Positions 29,776 through 38,567 are shown, numbered from the stretch's first letter. The stretch: DNA of 64,000 nucleotides from Burkholderia sp. Bp8992 (GCF_003853705.1 NZ_QTQI01000018.1:62001-126000); one strand, 5' to 3'. A program made the numbers and translations. The notes: generated by a model not told the origin, from the letters alone.

Positions 29776-31329
29776 TCAGTGCGCGTCGGCGAGTTCGGCC
29801 TGCGAGCCGGTGGCGAGCGCGATGATCGCTTCCTGCGTGATGGACGTATGCGTGTGGCCGCCGAGTTCGCCTGCGATCTCGCCTTCGCGCATCACGAGCA
29901 CGCGATCCGCAACGCCGATGATTTCCGGCAGCTCGCTCGAGATCACGATCACGCCCACGCCGGCACGGGCCAGTTCGTTGATGATCCGGTAGATCTCGGA
30001 TTTCGCGCCGATGTCGACGCCGCGGGTCGGTTCGTCGAGGATCAGCACGCGCGGCTTCGTCTCGAGCAGCCGCGACAGCAGCACCTTCTGCTGGTTGCCG
30101 CCCGACAGCGCGCCGACGTTGACGTTCGCGTGGGGCACGCGGATCGACAACGACGCGATCGCGTCGCGCGCGCGCTCGGCGCCGCGTGCGAGGTCGAGCG
30201 CGCCGAGCCGCGCATCGCGGTTGCACACCGAGATGTTGATGTTGTCGCGCACGCTCATGTCGAGGAACAGGCCCTGGCGCTTGCGGTCCTCGGTCAGGTA
30301 CACGAGGCCGGCGTCGATCGAGTCGCGCGGCGAGTGGGCGCCGAACGTGCGGTCGCCCAGCTTCACCTCGCCGCGCACGCGCGCCTCAGCCCCGAAGATC
30401 AGCCGCGCGAGTTCGGTGCGCCCCGCGCCGACGAGGCCTGCGATGCCGAGCACTTCGCCGGCGTGCAGGTCGAGGCTGCAGCCGCGCACGCGCGCGCCGT
30501 CGGCCATGTCGCGGACCGACAGCAGCAGGTGGCCGGGGTCGTACTGCGCGTGTTCCTTCTTGTAAAAGCCGGAGATGTCGCGGCCGACCATCATCGCGAC
30601 GAGCCGCTCGGCCGACAGCGATGCGCGTTCGAGCGTGCCGACGTACGCGCCGTCGCGCAGCACCGACACGCGATCGGACAGTTCGTAGATCTCCGCCATC
30701 CGGTGGCTGATGTAGATGATCGCGAGGCCTTCCTCGCGCAACTGGCGGATCAGGCTGAACAGGTGCTCGGTTTCGCGCGACGACAGCGGCGTCGTCGGCT
30801 CGTCCATCACGAGGATGCGAGCACGCGTATGCACGGCGCGCGCGATCTCGACGAGCTGCTGTTCGGCGATCGACAGCGTGTCGACGAGCGTGTCGGGCCC
30901 GAACGGCGCACCGAGGCGCGCGAGCACGTCCTGGCAGCCGCGCGCCATCGCCGCGCGGTCGATCGTGCCCCAGCGCCGGTTGCCGCGCCGCAGTTCGCGG
31001 CCGATGTAGATGTTCTCGGCAACGGTCAGGTTCGGCGACAGGCACAGCTCCTGGTAGATCACCGCGACGCCCGCATCGCGCGCGGCGAGCGGGCCGTCGA
31101 TCTCGATGCGTTCGCCGTCGATCAGGATTTCGCCGCCGGCGTCGGCGCGGTATGCACCCGACAGAATTTTCATCAGCGTCGATTTGCCCGCGCCGTTCTC
31201 GCCCATCAGCGAGTGGATCTCGCCGGGATAGACGGTCAGGCTGACCTTGTCGAGCGCGCGCACGGCCGGGAACGTCTTGCTGATCCCGCGCATCTCGAGC
31301 AACGGACGGGGCGACTCAGAACGCGACAT
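29776..31329 (-). CDS. Sugar ABC transporter ATP-binding protein (tandem domains)
   Basis: A 517-residue protein with two ABC domains, as in RbsA. Domain 1 has Walker A GENGAGKS, signature LSIAEQQ and Walker B ILVMDEPT. Domain 2 has the degenerate Walker [10 protein letters not shown], signature LSGGNQQK and [18 protein letters not shown] lies five bases before the ATG at 31329, which overlaps the end of the ROK gene by 14 bp, so the two are coupled. The 651-residue frame starts in ROK sequence and is too long. Confidence 0.95.
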   Translation of the reverse strand: MSRSESPRPLLEMRGISKTFPAVRALDKVSLTVYPGEIHSLMGENGAGKSTLMKILSGAYRADAGGEILIDGERIEIDGPLAARDAGVAVIYQELCLSPNLTVAENIYIGRELRRGNRRWGTIDRAAMARGCQDVLARLGAPFGPDTLVDTLSIAEQQLVEIARAVHTRARILVMDEPTTPLSSRETEHLFSLIRQLREEGLAIIYISHRMAEIYELSDRVSVLRDGAYVGTLERASLSAERLVAMMVGRDISGFYKKEHAQYDPGHLLLSVRDMADGARVRGCSLDLHAGEVLGIAGLVGAGRTELARLIFGAEARVRGEVKLGDRTFGAHSPRDSIDAGLVYLTEDRKRQGLFLDMSVRDNINISVCNRDARLGALDLARGAERARDAIASLSIRVPHANVNVGALSGGNQQKVLLSRLLETKPRVLILDEPTRGVDIGAKSEIYRIINELARAGVGVIVISSELPEIIGVADRVLVMREGEIAGELGGHTHTSITQEAIIALATGSQAELADAH

Positions 31330-32563
31330 GGTGGACCTCCTGCGAGTCGGTGCGGGCGCCCTTGAGGATGCCGGCACGCGGAGAGAAGTTGAAGAACATC
31401 GGCAGCGTGGCGGCGCCGATCGCGCCGGCGTCGGCGCCGAACGTGCCGCGCACGAGCGTCGGCGTGCCGCGTGCTTCGGGTGCGGTCGCAACCAGCGCCG
31501 AGCGCAGGCGCGTCGTGACCGCGTCGAGCAGGCCCGCGTCGGTGTCGGCGTCGAGCACGACGACCGGCGCATCGACCACGCACAGCACTGCGCGCAACGC
31601 CGGTGCAAGCGCGTCGACGCAGTCGTCGATCCACTCGTCGACGGCCGGCAGGCCGCGGGCGATGCACGCTTCGAGATCGGCGCGATTCTCGACCGTCTCG
31701 CCGTGATGGCGCAGATGGCGCACGAGTGCATGCAGCGATGCGCGCGCGAGCAGGATGTCCCACGAGCCGCGTGGCGGCGGCGCGGAGGCGAGCCGGCTCG
31801 GCAGCACCGGAATCACGGCGATGTCGCCTGCATTGCCGGTCACGCCGCGCAGGCAGTCGCCGTCGATCGCGATGCCGCCGCCGATCGCCGGTCCGATGAA
31901 CAGGTACACGAAATCGTCGCACTGCCGGCCGTATCCGTAGAACAGTTCGGCGATCGCCGCTGCATTGCCGTCGTTTTCGCCGAAGACGGGCAGCGACAGC
32001 GTGCGGCCGAGATCGGCCGCGAAATCGACGTCTTCCCAGGCGCGAAACGTGTCGGGCGCAAGGCCGAGCTCGCGCATCCACGCGCCGAGGTTGTAGGGCT
32101 GCGCGACGCCGACGCCGGTCAGGCGCGCGCGTTCATGGTCGGGGAGCAGGGCCTGCATCGCGTCGATGTCGTGACGCACGATTTCGAGCACGTCGGCAGG
32201 GGGCGGCAGCAGCGTGTCGTGCGAGCGGCGGCCGAGCACGTCGCCGGCAAAGTTGACGAGCGCGGTCTCGATGCGCATCCGGTCGAGATGGACGCCGATG
32301 CCGAACGCGCCGTGCGGGTCGAGACGGATCAGCGAAGCCGGCTGGCCGCGCTGGCCTTCGGTACGGCCGGCGAATTCGATCAGCTTCGCGTCGGCGAGCG
32401 AGTCGATGATGCTGCCGACCGCCGTGCCTGTCATGTTCGCGAGACGCGCGAGGTCGGCCTTCGACGCGCTGCCAACGCGGCGCAGCGTCTTCAGCAGCAG
32501 GCGCTCGTTGTAACGGCGCACGTTGGCCGAGTTGCTTCCCTGGCCGATGTGCGGGCTTCTCAT
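31316..32563 (-). CDS. ROK family transcriptional regulator
   Basis: A 415-residue repressor from the ATG at 32563 (GGAG six bases upstream; ATG 32578 lacks a ribosome site). Residues about 20-65 form a MarR/ROK-type winged helix ([19 protein letters not shown]). A ROK sugar-binding domain follows ([32 protein letters not shown]). The zinc motif usually built around GHxxx and CxCGxxGC is not evident, so this is a divergent member. It heads the ABC/kinase operon and likely represses it until the sugar is present, through the palindrome just upstream. Confidence 0.9.
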   Translation of the reverse strand: MRSPHIGQGSNSANVRRYNERLLLKTLRRVGSASKADLARLANMTGTAVGSIIDSLADAKLIEFAGRTEGQRGQPASLIRLDPHGAFGIGVHLDRMRIETALVNFAGDVLGRRSHDTLLPPPADVLEIVRHDIDAMQALLPDHERARLTGVGVAQPYNLGAWMRELGLAPDTFRAWEDVDFAADLGRTLSLPVFGENDGNAAAIAELFYGYGRQCDDFVYLFIGPAIGGGIAIDGDCLRGVTGNAGDIAVIPVLPSRLASAPPPRGSWDILLARASLHALVRHLRHHGETVENRADLEACIARGLPAVDEWIDDCVDALAPALRAVLCVVDAPVVVLDADTDAGLLDAVTTRLRSALVATAPEARGTPTLVRGTFGADAGAIGAATLPMFFNFSPRAGILKGARTDSQEVHHVAF

Positions 32564-32599
32564 GGCGTCTCCTTCCATGTCGCGCCGCTCGGCGGCGCA

Positions 32600-32626
32600 T
32601 TAAATAAATCACGTTGATTTATTTAA
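32600..32626. promoter_or_regulatory. 27-bp ROK repressor operator palindrome
   Basis: Two perfect 12-bp arms (TTAAATAAATCA / TGATTTATTTAA) flank a CGT centre, 37 bp before the ROK start. ROK repressors such as NagC and XylR bind AT-rich palindromes with TTT/AAA wings, so this is the expected autoregulatory site for the whole sugar operon. Confidence 0.8.
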
Positions 32627-32827
32627 CCGCGTGAACGCAGCCCTGTCAGCCTAGGGAAATCCCGGTTGAGTGTGGTGATCGGGGCGAGCAGGCGGAATCG
32701 GGGATGGATCGTGACGACCGTCGCGACTTGTCGTTCGTGAAGGTGACGGTGGATGAAATCCGGCGAGCGGCGCCGATTGGCAGGGTGGTATGCGTCGTGC
32801 GTGGACGTCGCGAGCGCGACGCATCGA

Positions 32828-32841
32828 TTCCGGCGCCGGAA
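32828..32841. repeat. 14-bp perfect palindrome repeated near tRNA-Leu spacers
   Basis: TTCCGGCGCCGGAA at 32828-32841 recurs as TTCCGGTGCCGGAA at 33320-33333. In both places it is preceded by ATCGA and followed directly by the terminator copy. It marks the outer edge of the duplicated tRNA-terminator unit. Confidence 0.6.
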
Positions 32842-32844
32842 ATG

Positions 32845-32874
32845 AAAAAAGGCCGGCTAGAAGCTGACCTTTTT
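32845..32874 (-). terminator. Terminator copy 0 (behind the structured pseudo-tRNA)
   Basis: Minus-strand AAGGTCAGCT / AGCCGGCCTT hairpin with T-run, near-identical to the terminators of the three tRNA-Leu genes. One change (G to A in the 5' arm) and a different flank distinguish it. Confidence 0.85.
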
Positions 32875-32883
32875 AAATACAGA

Positions 32884-32990
32884 TGGTGCCCAGGAGAGGA
32901 CTCGGTCACACGGGCGCGACCCCGGCTGCGCTTGCAAGCGCAGCCTTTCGAGTCCTCACGCAAAGCGCGCAGGCGCTTTGCTTCCTGGGC
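32884..32990 (-). other. Structured pseudo-tRNA-Leu element (tRNA acceptor ends, novel interior)
   Basis: Read on the minus strand, it begins GCCCAGG and ends CGAGTCCTC-TCCTGGGC-ACCA, identical to the tRNA-Leu(CAG) 5' acceptor strand and 3' T-arm/acceptor/CCA. The interior is not tRNA. It folds as closing helix GCCCAGGA/TCCTGGGC, hairpin GCAAAGCGC-CTGC-GCGCTTTGC, helix GAGGACTCG/CGAGTCCTC, and inside this a perfect 22-bp palindrome (32924-32945) and a GGTC...GACC hairpin. Almost every base pairs. It sits where a fourth tRNA should be, between terminator copies 0 and 1, with no promoter of its own. Confidence 0.75.
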
Positions 32991-32997
32991 TGAAAAT

Positions 32998-33030
32998 GAA
33001 AAAAGGCCGGCTAGAAGCCGACCTTTTTTA
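32998..33030 (-). terminator. Terminator copy 1 (tRNA-Leu copy 1)
   Basis: Hairpin GGTCGGCT-TCT-AGCCGGCC followed by TTTTTT on the minus strand, beginning 10 bp after the CCA end of tRNA-Leu copy 1. Confidence 0.9.
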
Positions 33031-33039
33031 TCAATCGAG

Positions 33040-33126
33040 TGGTGCCCAGGAGAGGACTCGAACCTCCACGATGTTGCCACCGCTAGGACCTGAACCTAGT
33101 GCGTCTACCAATTCCGCCACCTGGGC
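33040..33126 (-). tRNA. tRNA-Leu(CAG), copy 1
   Basis: An 87-nt class II tRNA including encoded CCA. Acceptor GCCCAGG/CCTGGGC, D-loop AATTGGTAGAC, anticodon stem-loop CTAGG-TTCAGGT-CCTAG giving CAG, variable arm CGGTGGCAACATCG, T-loop TTCGAGT. It is identical to copies 2 and 3. Confidence 0.97.
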
Positions 33127-33163
33127 ACGTTTTGCAGTGAGCTGCTTGCTGCAAAGAAGCGAA

Positions 33164-33191
33164 ATTATAGCGCGTCTTTCGGGGCTGTCAA
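33164..33191 (-). promoter_or_regulatory. Promoter of tRNA-Leu copy 1
   Basis: Minus-strand TTGACA (33186-33191), 16-bp spacer, TATAAT (33164-33169): near-perfect sigma-70 consensus. The leader between it and the tRNA is identical to that of copy 3. Confidence 0.88.
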
Positions 33192-33335
33192 CACTATTTG
33201 AGGTCGCGAACGAAAATAATTGATCGAGCGTGTTCGGGTGGGGCGGGCAGGGCGCACGAACTCGTTGCGGCGAGCCGAGCGTGAGTCATCGATATCGGTG
33301 TACGTGCTTGCGCAATCGATTCCGGTGCCGGAAAT

Positions 33336-33366
33336 GAAAAAGGCCGGCTAGAAGCCGACCTTTTTT
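33336..33366 (-). terminator. Terminator copy 2 (tRNA-Leu copy 2)
   Basis: Same hairpin and T-run as copies 1 and 3, 10 bp after the CCA end of tRNA-Leu copy 2; beyond it lies the TTCCGG palindrome shared with copy 0. Confidence 0.9.
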
Positions 33367-33376
33367 ATCAATCGAG

Positions 33377-33463
33377 TGGTGCCCAGGAGAGGACTCGAAC
33401 CTCCACGATGTTGCCACCGCTAGGACCTGAACCTAGTGCGTCTACCAATTCCGCCACCTGGGC
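33377..33463 (-). tRNA. tRNA-Leu(CAG), copy 2
   Basis: Identical to copy 1 over all 87 nt including CCA. Its leader differs from copies 1 and 3, and its -10 box is TAGAAT rather than TATAAT. Confidence 0.97.
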
Positions 33464-33494
33464 ACGTTTCGCTTGCTGCAGTGCGAAGACCGCT

Positions 33495-33522
33495 ATTCTA
33501 GCGTGTCGGCGGAGTCTGTCAA
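33495..33522 (-). promoter_or_regulatory. Promoter of tRNA-Leu copy 2
   Basis: TTGACA (33517-33522), 16-bp spacer, TAGAAT (33495-33500) on the minus strand; slightly weaker -10 than copies 1 and 3. Confidence 0.8.
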
Positions 33523-33573
33523 CACAATTTCATCCGAAGTGATAAAAATATTCGCCCCGCGCGTGGCAGGCAC

Positions 33574-34563
33574 TCACGCGCCGACCGGCTCCGCGCGCCT
33601 TGCCGTGAAATTCCAGCGCTGAGCCTGTCCCGTATCGACGCGAGCGGGCAGCAGTCCGGCTGCGAGGAAGGTGTCGGCGATCTTCTGTTGTTCGCCGAAG
33701 TTTTGCGCGACCACGGCGCGGACGAGATAGCTGCGTCGCGCATTCGCACGTGCGATCGTTGTCGCGTCGAGCCCCCAGATCGGCGCAAGCGTGTTCGCGG
33801 CTTCCTGCGGGTGGTCGCGCAGCCACGTGCCGGCTTGCGACAACTGGTCGAACAGGATCTGGACGACGTCGGGTCGCGCGGCGGCGAAACTGCTCGACGC
33901 GAGGTAGTAGCGCTGGTACGACGCGAGTCCGTCGCCGTCGGCCAGAATTCGCACGTCGGGATTCCGGTCGACCGATGCGACATAGGGATCCCACGTGATC
34001 CATGCGTCCACGCTGCCGCGCTCGAATGCGGCACGGCCGTCTGCAGGCGTCAGGTAGTGGATCGCCGCATCGGCGGGCGTGAGCTTCGCGCGTGCGAGTG
34101 CGGCAAGCAGCAGGTAGTGGCTGCCAGCCGCTTTCGTGACCGCGATGCGCTTGCCTTTGAGATCGGCGAGCGTGTGCAGCGCGCTGTCCTGCTTCACGAC
34201 GATCGCCTGCGCTTTCGGTGAAGGCGCTTCCTGCGCGACGTACACGAAGCGCGCATGCGCGGCCTGCGCGAAGACCGGAACCGTATCGGCCACGTCGGCG
34301 CTGAAATCGACGGCGCCGACGTTGAGCGCTTCGGTAAGCGGCAATCCGCTCGCGAATTCATGCCACGATACGAGCAGGCCGAGCGGTGTCAGCGCCTGCT
34401 CGAGCGTGCCGCGCGTCTTCAGCAGCGTGATGAGCGTCGACGACTTCTGGTAACCGATGCGCAGCGTGGCGGGCGCGTTCTCCGCGTGCGCCCGTACGCC
34501 CGCGACAGTGAGGCCTGCGGCCAGCATCGCGCGCGCGAATGCGCGGCGGTTCATCGACGTCAT
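33574..34563 (-). CDS. Orphan aliphatic sulfonate ABC transporter binding protein (SsuA-like)
   Basis: A 329-residue protein with GAGGAG eight bases before the ATG. A Tat-like signal (MNRRAFARAMLAAGLTVAG, cut near RAHAE) is followed by a type 2 periplasmic binding fold with LRIGYQKSSTLITLLKTRG, FASGLPLTEALNVGAVDF and AWITWDPYVAS, all typical of SsuA/TauA. No permease or ATPase adjoins it; it lies between tRNA-Leu copies 2 and 3. The ssuDCB genes 16 kb away lack an ssuA, so this protein may serve them. Confidence 0.88.
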   Translation of the reverse strand: MTSMNRRAFARAMLAAGLTVAGVRAHAENAPATLRIGYQKSSTLITLLKTRGTLEQALTPLGLLVSWHEFASGLPLTEALNVGAVDFSADVADTVPVFAQAAHARFVYVAQEAPSPKAQAIVVKQDSALHTLADLKGKRIAVTKAAGSHYLLLAALARAKLTPADAAIHYLTPADGRAAFERGSVDAWITWDPYVASVDRNPDVRILADGDGLASYQRYYLASSSFAAARPDVVQILFDQLSQAGTWLRDHPQEAANTLAPIWGLDATTIARANARRSYLVRAVVAQNFGEQQKIADTFLAAGLLPARVDTGQAQRWNFTARRAEPVGA

Positions 34564-34717
34564 GAGTCGTGCTCCTCGTTGGATGCGTTGAAAGCAAGGC
34601 GGCTAACGTAGCAACGGGGAGGGCGATTGATAAACGATTAATTCTGCTATCGATCGGAATGGCCGACATAAGGGCCTAAGGGCCGGTGGCCGGCTCCGCG
34701 AGACGGGCGCTGAAAAT

Positions 34718-34750
34718 GAAAAAAGGCCGGCTAGAAGCCGACCTTTTTTA
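34718..34750 (-). terminator. Terminator copy 3 (tRNA-Leu copy 3)
   Basis: Hairpin GGTCGGCT-TCT-AGCCGGCC plus T-run, identical to copy 1 including the flanking TGAAAATGAA. Confidence 0.9.
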
Positions 34751-34759
34751 TCAATCGAG

Positions 34760-34846
34760 TGGTGCCCAGGAGAGGACTCGAACCTCCACGATGTTGCCAC
34801 CGCTAGGACCTGAACCTAGTGCGTCTACCAATTCCGCCACCTGGGC
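34760..34846 (-). tRNA. tRNA-Leu(CAG), copy 3
   Basis: Identical to copies 1 and 2 over 87 nt, CCA encoded. This is the first transcribed copy on the minus strand, separated from copy 2 by the orphan binding-protein gene. Confidence 0.97.
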
Positions 34847-34883
34847 ACGTTTTGCAGTGAGCTGCTTGCTGCAAAGAAGCGAA

Positions 34884-34911
34884 ATTATAGCGCCCCAATT
34901 ATTCGTGTCAA
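34884..34911 (-). promoter_or_regulatory. Promoter of tRNA-Leu copy 3
   Basis: TTGACA (34906-34911), 16-bp spacer, TATAAT (34884-34889) on the minus strand; leader identical to copy 1. Confidence 0.88.
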
Positions 34912-35096
34912 CACTTTTTTGCGATGCATCGCAAACCGGCCGCCGTCGTGCCCGCTCGCGGCATTCCCGTCTTTTGGCGACACAGGCGGGTGATAGAATG
35001 ACCCGCCGCCGTCAATATAGAATTGTCTGACGGACACCTCTATGTTGATGCCGTGCACCATCAGTCAACGCAACGAGAACAATCATCGACAAACCC

Positions 35097-37571
35097 TTGA
35101 GCAAATATCCGTACCCCATTCCGAGCCGTGAAGAAATTCTCGGCGTGCTGCGTACGAGCGACGCGCCGCTGGCTGCCAACGACATCGCCGAAGCCCTGTC
35201 GATCAAGCGTCAGGAGCGCGAGGGGTTCTTCCGGCGAGTCGCCGCGATGGAGCGCGACGGCCAGATCCGCCTCGACAAGCGCGGCCACTACCAGTTGACC
35301 CATCCGTCGAACTTCGTCGCCGGGCGCGTGCAGGGGCATCGCGACGGCTACGGGTTCGTGATCCGCGACGACGGCCAGGACGACCTGTTCTTGCCGAACG
35401 GCGAAATGCAGAAGGTGATGCACAACGATCGCGTGCTCGCGCGGATCGTCGGCTACGATCGCCGCGGCCGTCCCGAAGGGCATGTCGTCGAAGTCACCGA
35501 ACGCGCGAACAAGCGCGTGATCGGCCGCCTGCTCAACGAGAACGGCGCACTGATCGTCGCACCGGAAGACAAGCGCATCGGTCATGACATCCTGATCACG
35601 CAGAACGTGAAGAAGGCGAAGGTCGGGCAGGTCGTCGTCGTCGAACTGACCGACTTCCCGAGCCGTCATTCGCAGCCGCTCGGCCGTGTCGTCGAAGTGC
35701 TCGGCGACATCGACGATCCGGGCATGGAAATCGAGATCGCGGTGCGCAAGTACGGCGTGCCGCACGAATTCAGCCAGCCGGCGCTCGACGAAGCCGCCGC
35801 GCTGCCCGACAAGGTGCGGCCGGCCGACCTGCGTTTCCGCGTCGACCTGCGCGACGTGCCGCTCGTGACGATCGACGGCGAGGACGCCCGCGACTTCGAC
35901 GATGCCGTCTACTGCGAGCCGGTCAAGGTCGGCCGTGGCGACGGTTTCCGGCTGATCGTCGCGATCGCCGACGTGTCGCACTACGTCCAGCCTGGCACCG
36001 GGCTCGATGCCGATGCGCTCGAACGCAGCACGTCGGTGTATTTCCCGCGCCGCGTGATCCCGATGCTGCCGGAGAAACTGTCGAACGGCCTGTGCTCGCT
36101 GAATCCGCACGTCGACCGCTGCGTGCTCGCGTGCGACATGGTGATCACCGCGCGCGGCGAGATCAAGGCGTACCAGTTCTATCCGGCCGTGATCCATTCG
36201 GCTGCGCGCCTCACGTACACCGAAGTCGCGGCCGTGCTGTCGAACACGAAGGGCCCGGAGGCTGCGCGCCGCGCCGATCTGCTGCCGCACCTGCAGGACC
36301 TGTACGGCGTCTACAAGTCGCTGTTCGCTGCCCGCCAGAAGCGCGGCGCGATCGATTTCGACACGACCGAGACCTACATCGTCTGCAACTCGCAGGGCAA
36401 GATCGAGCAGATCGTGCCGCGCCAGCGCAACGATGCGCACAAGCTGATCGAGGAGTGCATGCTGGCTGCGAACGTCTGCGCGGCCGATTTCCTGAAGCGC
36501 CACAAGCATCCGGGCCTGTACCGCGTGCACGCGGGGCCGACGCCGGAGAAGCTCGAGAACCTGCGCGCGTTCCTGCGCGGCATGGGCCTGTCGCTCGGCG
36601 GCGGCGACAAGCCGCATGCGAGCGACTACGCGGCGCTGATGGCGCAGATCCGCGACCGGCCCGATGCGCAGATGCTGCAGCCGATGCTGCTGCGTTCGAT
36701 GCAGCAGGCCGTCTACAGCCCGGACAACATCGGCCACTTCGGTCTCGCCTACGAGGCGTACGCGCACTTCACGAGCCCGATTCGCCGCTATCCCGACCTG
36801 CTCACGCACCGCGCGATCTACGCGATCCTGTCGGGCAAGAAATACACGCCGAAGGCGCCGGAAGGCTTCGAGCTGAATACCGCGCTGTCGCCGCGTGCGC
36901 GCGCCATGCAACAGGCCGACGACGAATCGCGCGGCCGCTCGCGCTCGAACACGGCGATCTGGGAAGAGCTCGGCCTGCACTGCTCGGCGAACGAGCGTCG
37001 CGCGGACGAAGCGTCGCGTGACGTCGAAGCATGGCTCAAGTGCTACTTCATGCGCGACAAGCTCGGCGAGGAGTACGGCGGGATGGTGAACGGCGTTACG
37101 TCGTTCGGCATCTTCGTGCAGCTCGACACGCTGTTCATCGAAGGGCTCGTGCATGTGACGGAACTCGGCTCGGACTACTTCCAGTACGACGAGATCAAGA
37201 ACGAGCTGCGCGGTGAACGGACGGGCATCCGCTATCGCCTGTCGGATCGCGTGCGCGTCCAGGTCAGCCGCGTCGATCTCGACGCGCGCAAGATCGACTT
37301 CCGCCTCGTGCGCGATACGCCGGTGAAGGCGCCGCGTCCGTCGCCGGCGCCGGCTGCCGCCGGTGGCGATCGCAACGGCAACGGTCCGCGCGTGCGTGCG
37401 CTGCCGCAGGCGGAGGAGGCCGCTCCGCGCCGCAAGAAGGCCGCGAGTGCGCCGAGTGTCGCGGTGAAGGACGCGCGCGCCGCGCGTTCCGCAGCGAAGA
37501 AGAAGGGCGGCGGCGGTGGCGCACCGGCGAAGCCGACTGCGAAGAAGACACACGCCCGCAAGAAGTATTGA
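35097..37571 (+). CDS. rnr: Ribonuclease R
   Basis: An 824-residue 3'-5' exoribonuclease that degrades structured RNA and helps mature and quality-control rRNA and tmRNA-tagged messages. Order: N-terminal winged helix (residues 5-65), cold-shock OB domains, RNB catalytic domain with metal-binding GEDARDFDDAV near 260, DVSHYVQPG, and FTSPIRRYPDLLTHR. Then come an S1 domain (GMVNGVTSFGIFVQL) and a lysine/alanine-rich tail. An in-frame stop at 35046 leaves no ATG or GTG upstream, so TTG at 35097 is the best start. Confidence 0.95.
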   Translation: MSKYPYPIPSREEILGVLRTSDAPLAANDIAEALSIKRQEREGFFRRVAAMERDGQIRLDKRGHYQLTHPSNFVAGRVQGHRDGYGFVIRDDGQDDLFLPNGEMQKVMHNDRVLARIVGYDRRGRPEGHVVEVTERANKRVIGRLLNENGALIVAPEDKRIGHDILITQNVKKAKVGQVVVVELTDFPSRHSQPLGRVVEVLGDIDDPGMEIEIAVRKYGVPHEFSQPALDEAAALPDKVRPADLRFRVDLRDVPLVTIDGEDARDFDDAVYCEPVKVGRGDGFRLIVAIADVSHYVQPGTGLDADALERSTSVYFPRRVIPMLPEKLSNGLCSLNPHVDRCVLACDMVITARGEIKAYQFYPAVIHSAARLTYTEVAAVLSNTKGPEAARRADLLPHLQDLYGVYKSLFAARQKRGAIDFDTTETYIVCNSQGKIEQIVPRQRNDAHKLIEECMLAANVCAADFLKRHKHPGLYRVHAGPTPEKLENLRAFLRGMGLSLGGGDKPHASDYAALMAQIRDRPDAQMLQPMLLRSMQQAVYSPDNIGHFGLAYEAYAHFTSPIRRYPDLLTHRAIYAILSGKKYTPKAPEGFELNTALSPRARAMQQADDESRGRSRSNTAIWEELGLHCSANERRADEASRDVEAWLKCYFMRDKLGEEYGGMVNGVTSFGIFVQLDTLFIEGLVHVTELGSDYFQYDEIKNELRGERTGIRYRLSDRVRVQVSRVDLDARKIDFRLVRDTPVKAPRPSPAPAAAGGDRNGNGPRVRALPQAEEAAPRRKKAASAPSVAVKDARAARSAAKKKGGGGGAPAKPTAKKTHARKKY

Positions 37572-37577
37572 GCGTTC

Positions 37578-37655
37578 GGGGCATGCGCACGCGCATGCCC
37601 TGCAGTATCGAGAGACGCCGCGTCACCGGCCATTGGCCGGCAGCGCGGCGCTTTC
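37578..37655 (+). terminator. Two stem-loops between rnr and rlmB
   Basis: GGGCATGCGC/GCGCATGCCC (37578-37600) and a long CGCCGCG...CCGGCC-ATT-GGCCGG...CGCGGCG hairpin (about 37616-37650) lie in the 149-bp gap. Neither is followed by a proper T-run, so they may stabilise or attenuate rather than terminate. Confidence 0.45.
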
Positions 37656-37720
37656 CTTTTCCATGGATCGTGGCTGCGCGCGTCGCGCGGCCGCACGTTT
37701 GATCGAAGGTTGTTCCAGTC

Positions 37721-38464
37721 ATGTCACGTCTGAAGGTTCTTTACGGTTTTCATGCGGTGACCGCACGTTTGCGGCACGATGCATCGACGGTTGCGGAGGT
37801 GCTGTACGACCAGACGCGCCGCGACCGCCGCATGCAGGACTTCCTGCACGCCGCGAAGGAAGCGGGCGTGCGGTTGATTGCAGCCGACGAAACGCGCCTG
37901 TGGGGCCTGGCGCACACCGAGCGCCACCAGGGCGTCGTCGCGCGTGTCGAGGACATGCCGCTCGCGCAGAACCTGTCGGAGCTGCTCGACGGCATCCAGG
38001 GCCCGGCGCTGCTGCTCGTGCTCGACGGCGTCACCGATCCGCACAACCTTGGCGCGTGCCTGCGTGTCGCCGATTCGGCCGGCGCGCATGCGGTGATCGC
38101 GCCGCGCGACCGCGCGGTCGGCCTGAACGCGACGGCGGCCAAGGTGGCGAGCGGCGCGGCCGATACGGTGCCGTACATCACGGTGACGAACCTCGCCCGC
38201 GCGCTGCGCGAGCTGAAGGAAGCCGGCGTGTGGATCATCGGCACGTCGGACGAGGCGCCGGCGACGCTCTACGAAACCAAGCTCGACGGCCCTGTCGCGC
38301 TCGTGATGGGCGCCGAAGGCGAAGGCATGCGCCGGCTCACGCGCGATACCTGCGACGAAGTGATGAGCATCCCGATGGCCGGCAGCGTGGAAAGCCTGAA
38401 CGTGTCGGTCGCCAGCGGCGTGTGCCTGTACGAGGCCGTGCGCCAGCGGCGCGTGAAGGGCTGA
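37721..38464 (+). CDS. rlmB: 23S rRNA (guanosine(2251)-2'-O)-methyltransferase RlmB
   Basis: A 247-residue SPOUT methyltransferase. The N-terminal substrate-binding domain (residues 1-75) includes [12 protein letters not shown]. The knot domain has the TrmH signatures [25 protein letters not shown] near residue 95, [18 protein letters not shown] near 190, and [23 protein letters not shown]. It modifies G2251 in the ribosomal P-loop. Its pairing with rnr is common in proteobacteria. Confidence 0.95.
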   Translation: MSRLKVLYGFHAVTARLRHDASTVAEVLYDQTRRDRRMQDFLHAAKEAGVRLIAADETRLWGLAHTERHQGVVARVEDMPLAQNLSELLDGIQGPALLLVLDGVTDPHNLGACLRVADSAGAHAVIAPRDRAVGLNATAAKVASGAADTVPYITVTNLARALRELKEAGVWIIGTSDEAPATLYETKLDGPVALVMGAEGEGMRRLTRDTCDEVMSIPMAGSVESLNVSVASGVCLYEAVRQRRVKG

Positions 38465-38567
38465 CGCCGGCCCGTCCCGCGCAATCCGCGCGGGCCTCGA
38501 GTGACCCGAACGACGCGTGCCGTGCCGTGATGCGGTGTGGTGCGCGCCTCTCCGGAACCCGCGACCG

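Noticed and set aside
32646-33223. ORFs covering the tRNA-Leu copies
   Set aside because: They read through tRNA, terminator and palindrome sequences and are explained by those RNA features.
32845-34911. Integrated genomic island using tRNA-Leu as attachment site
   Set aside because: Repeated tRNA ends suggested it, but there is no integrase, the intervening gene is a single binding protein, and each tRNA copy has a full promoter and terminator.
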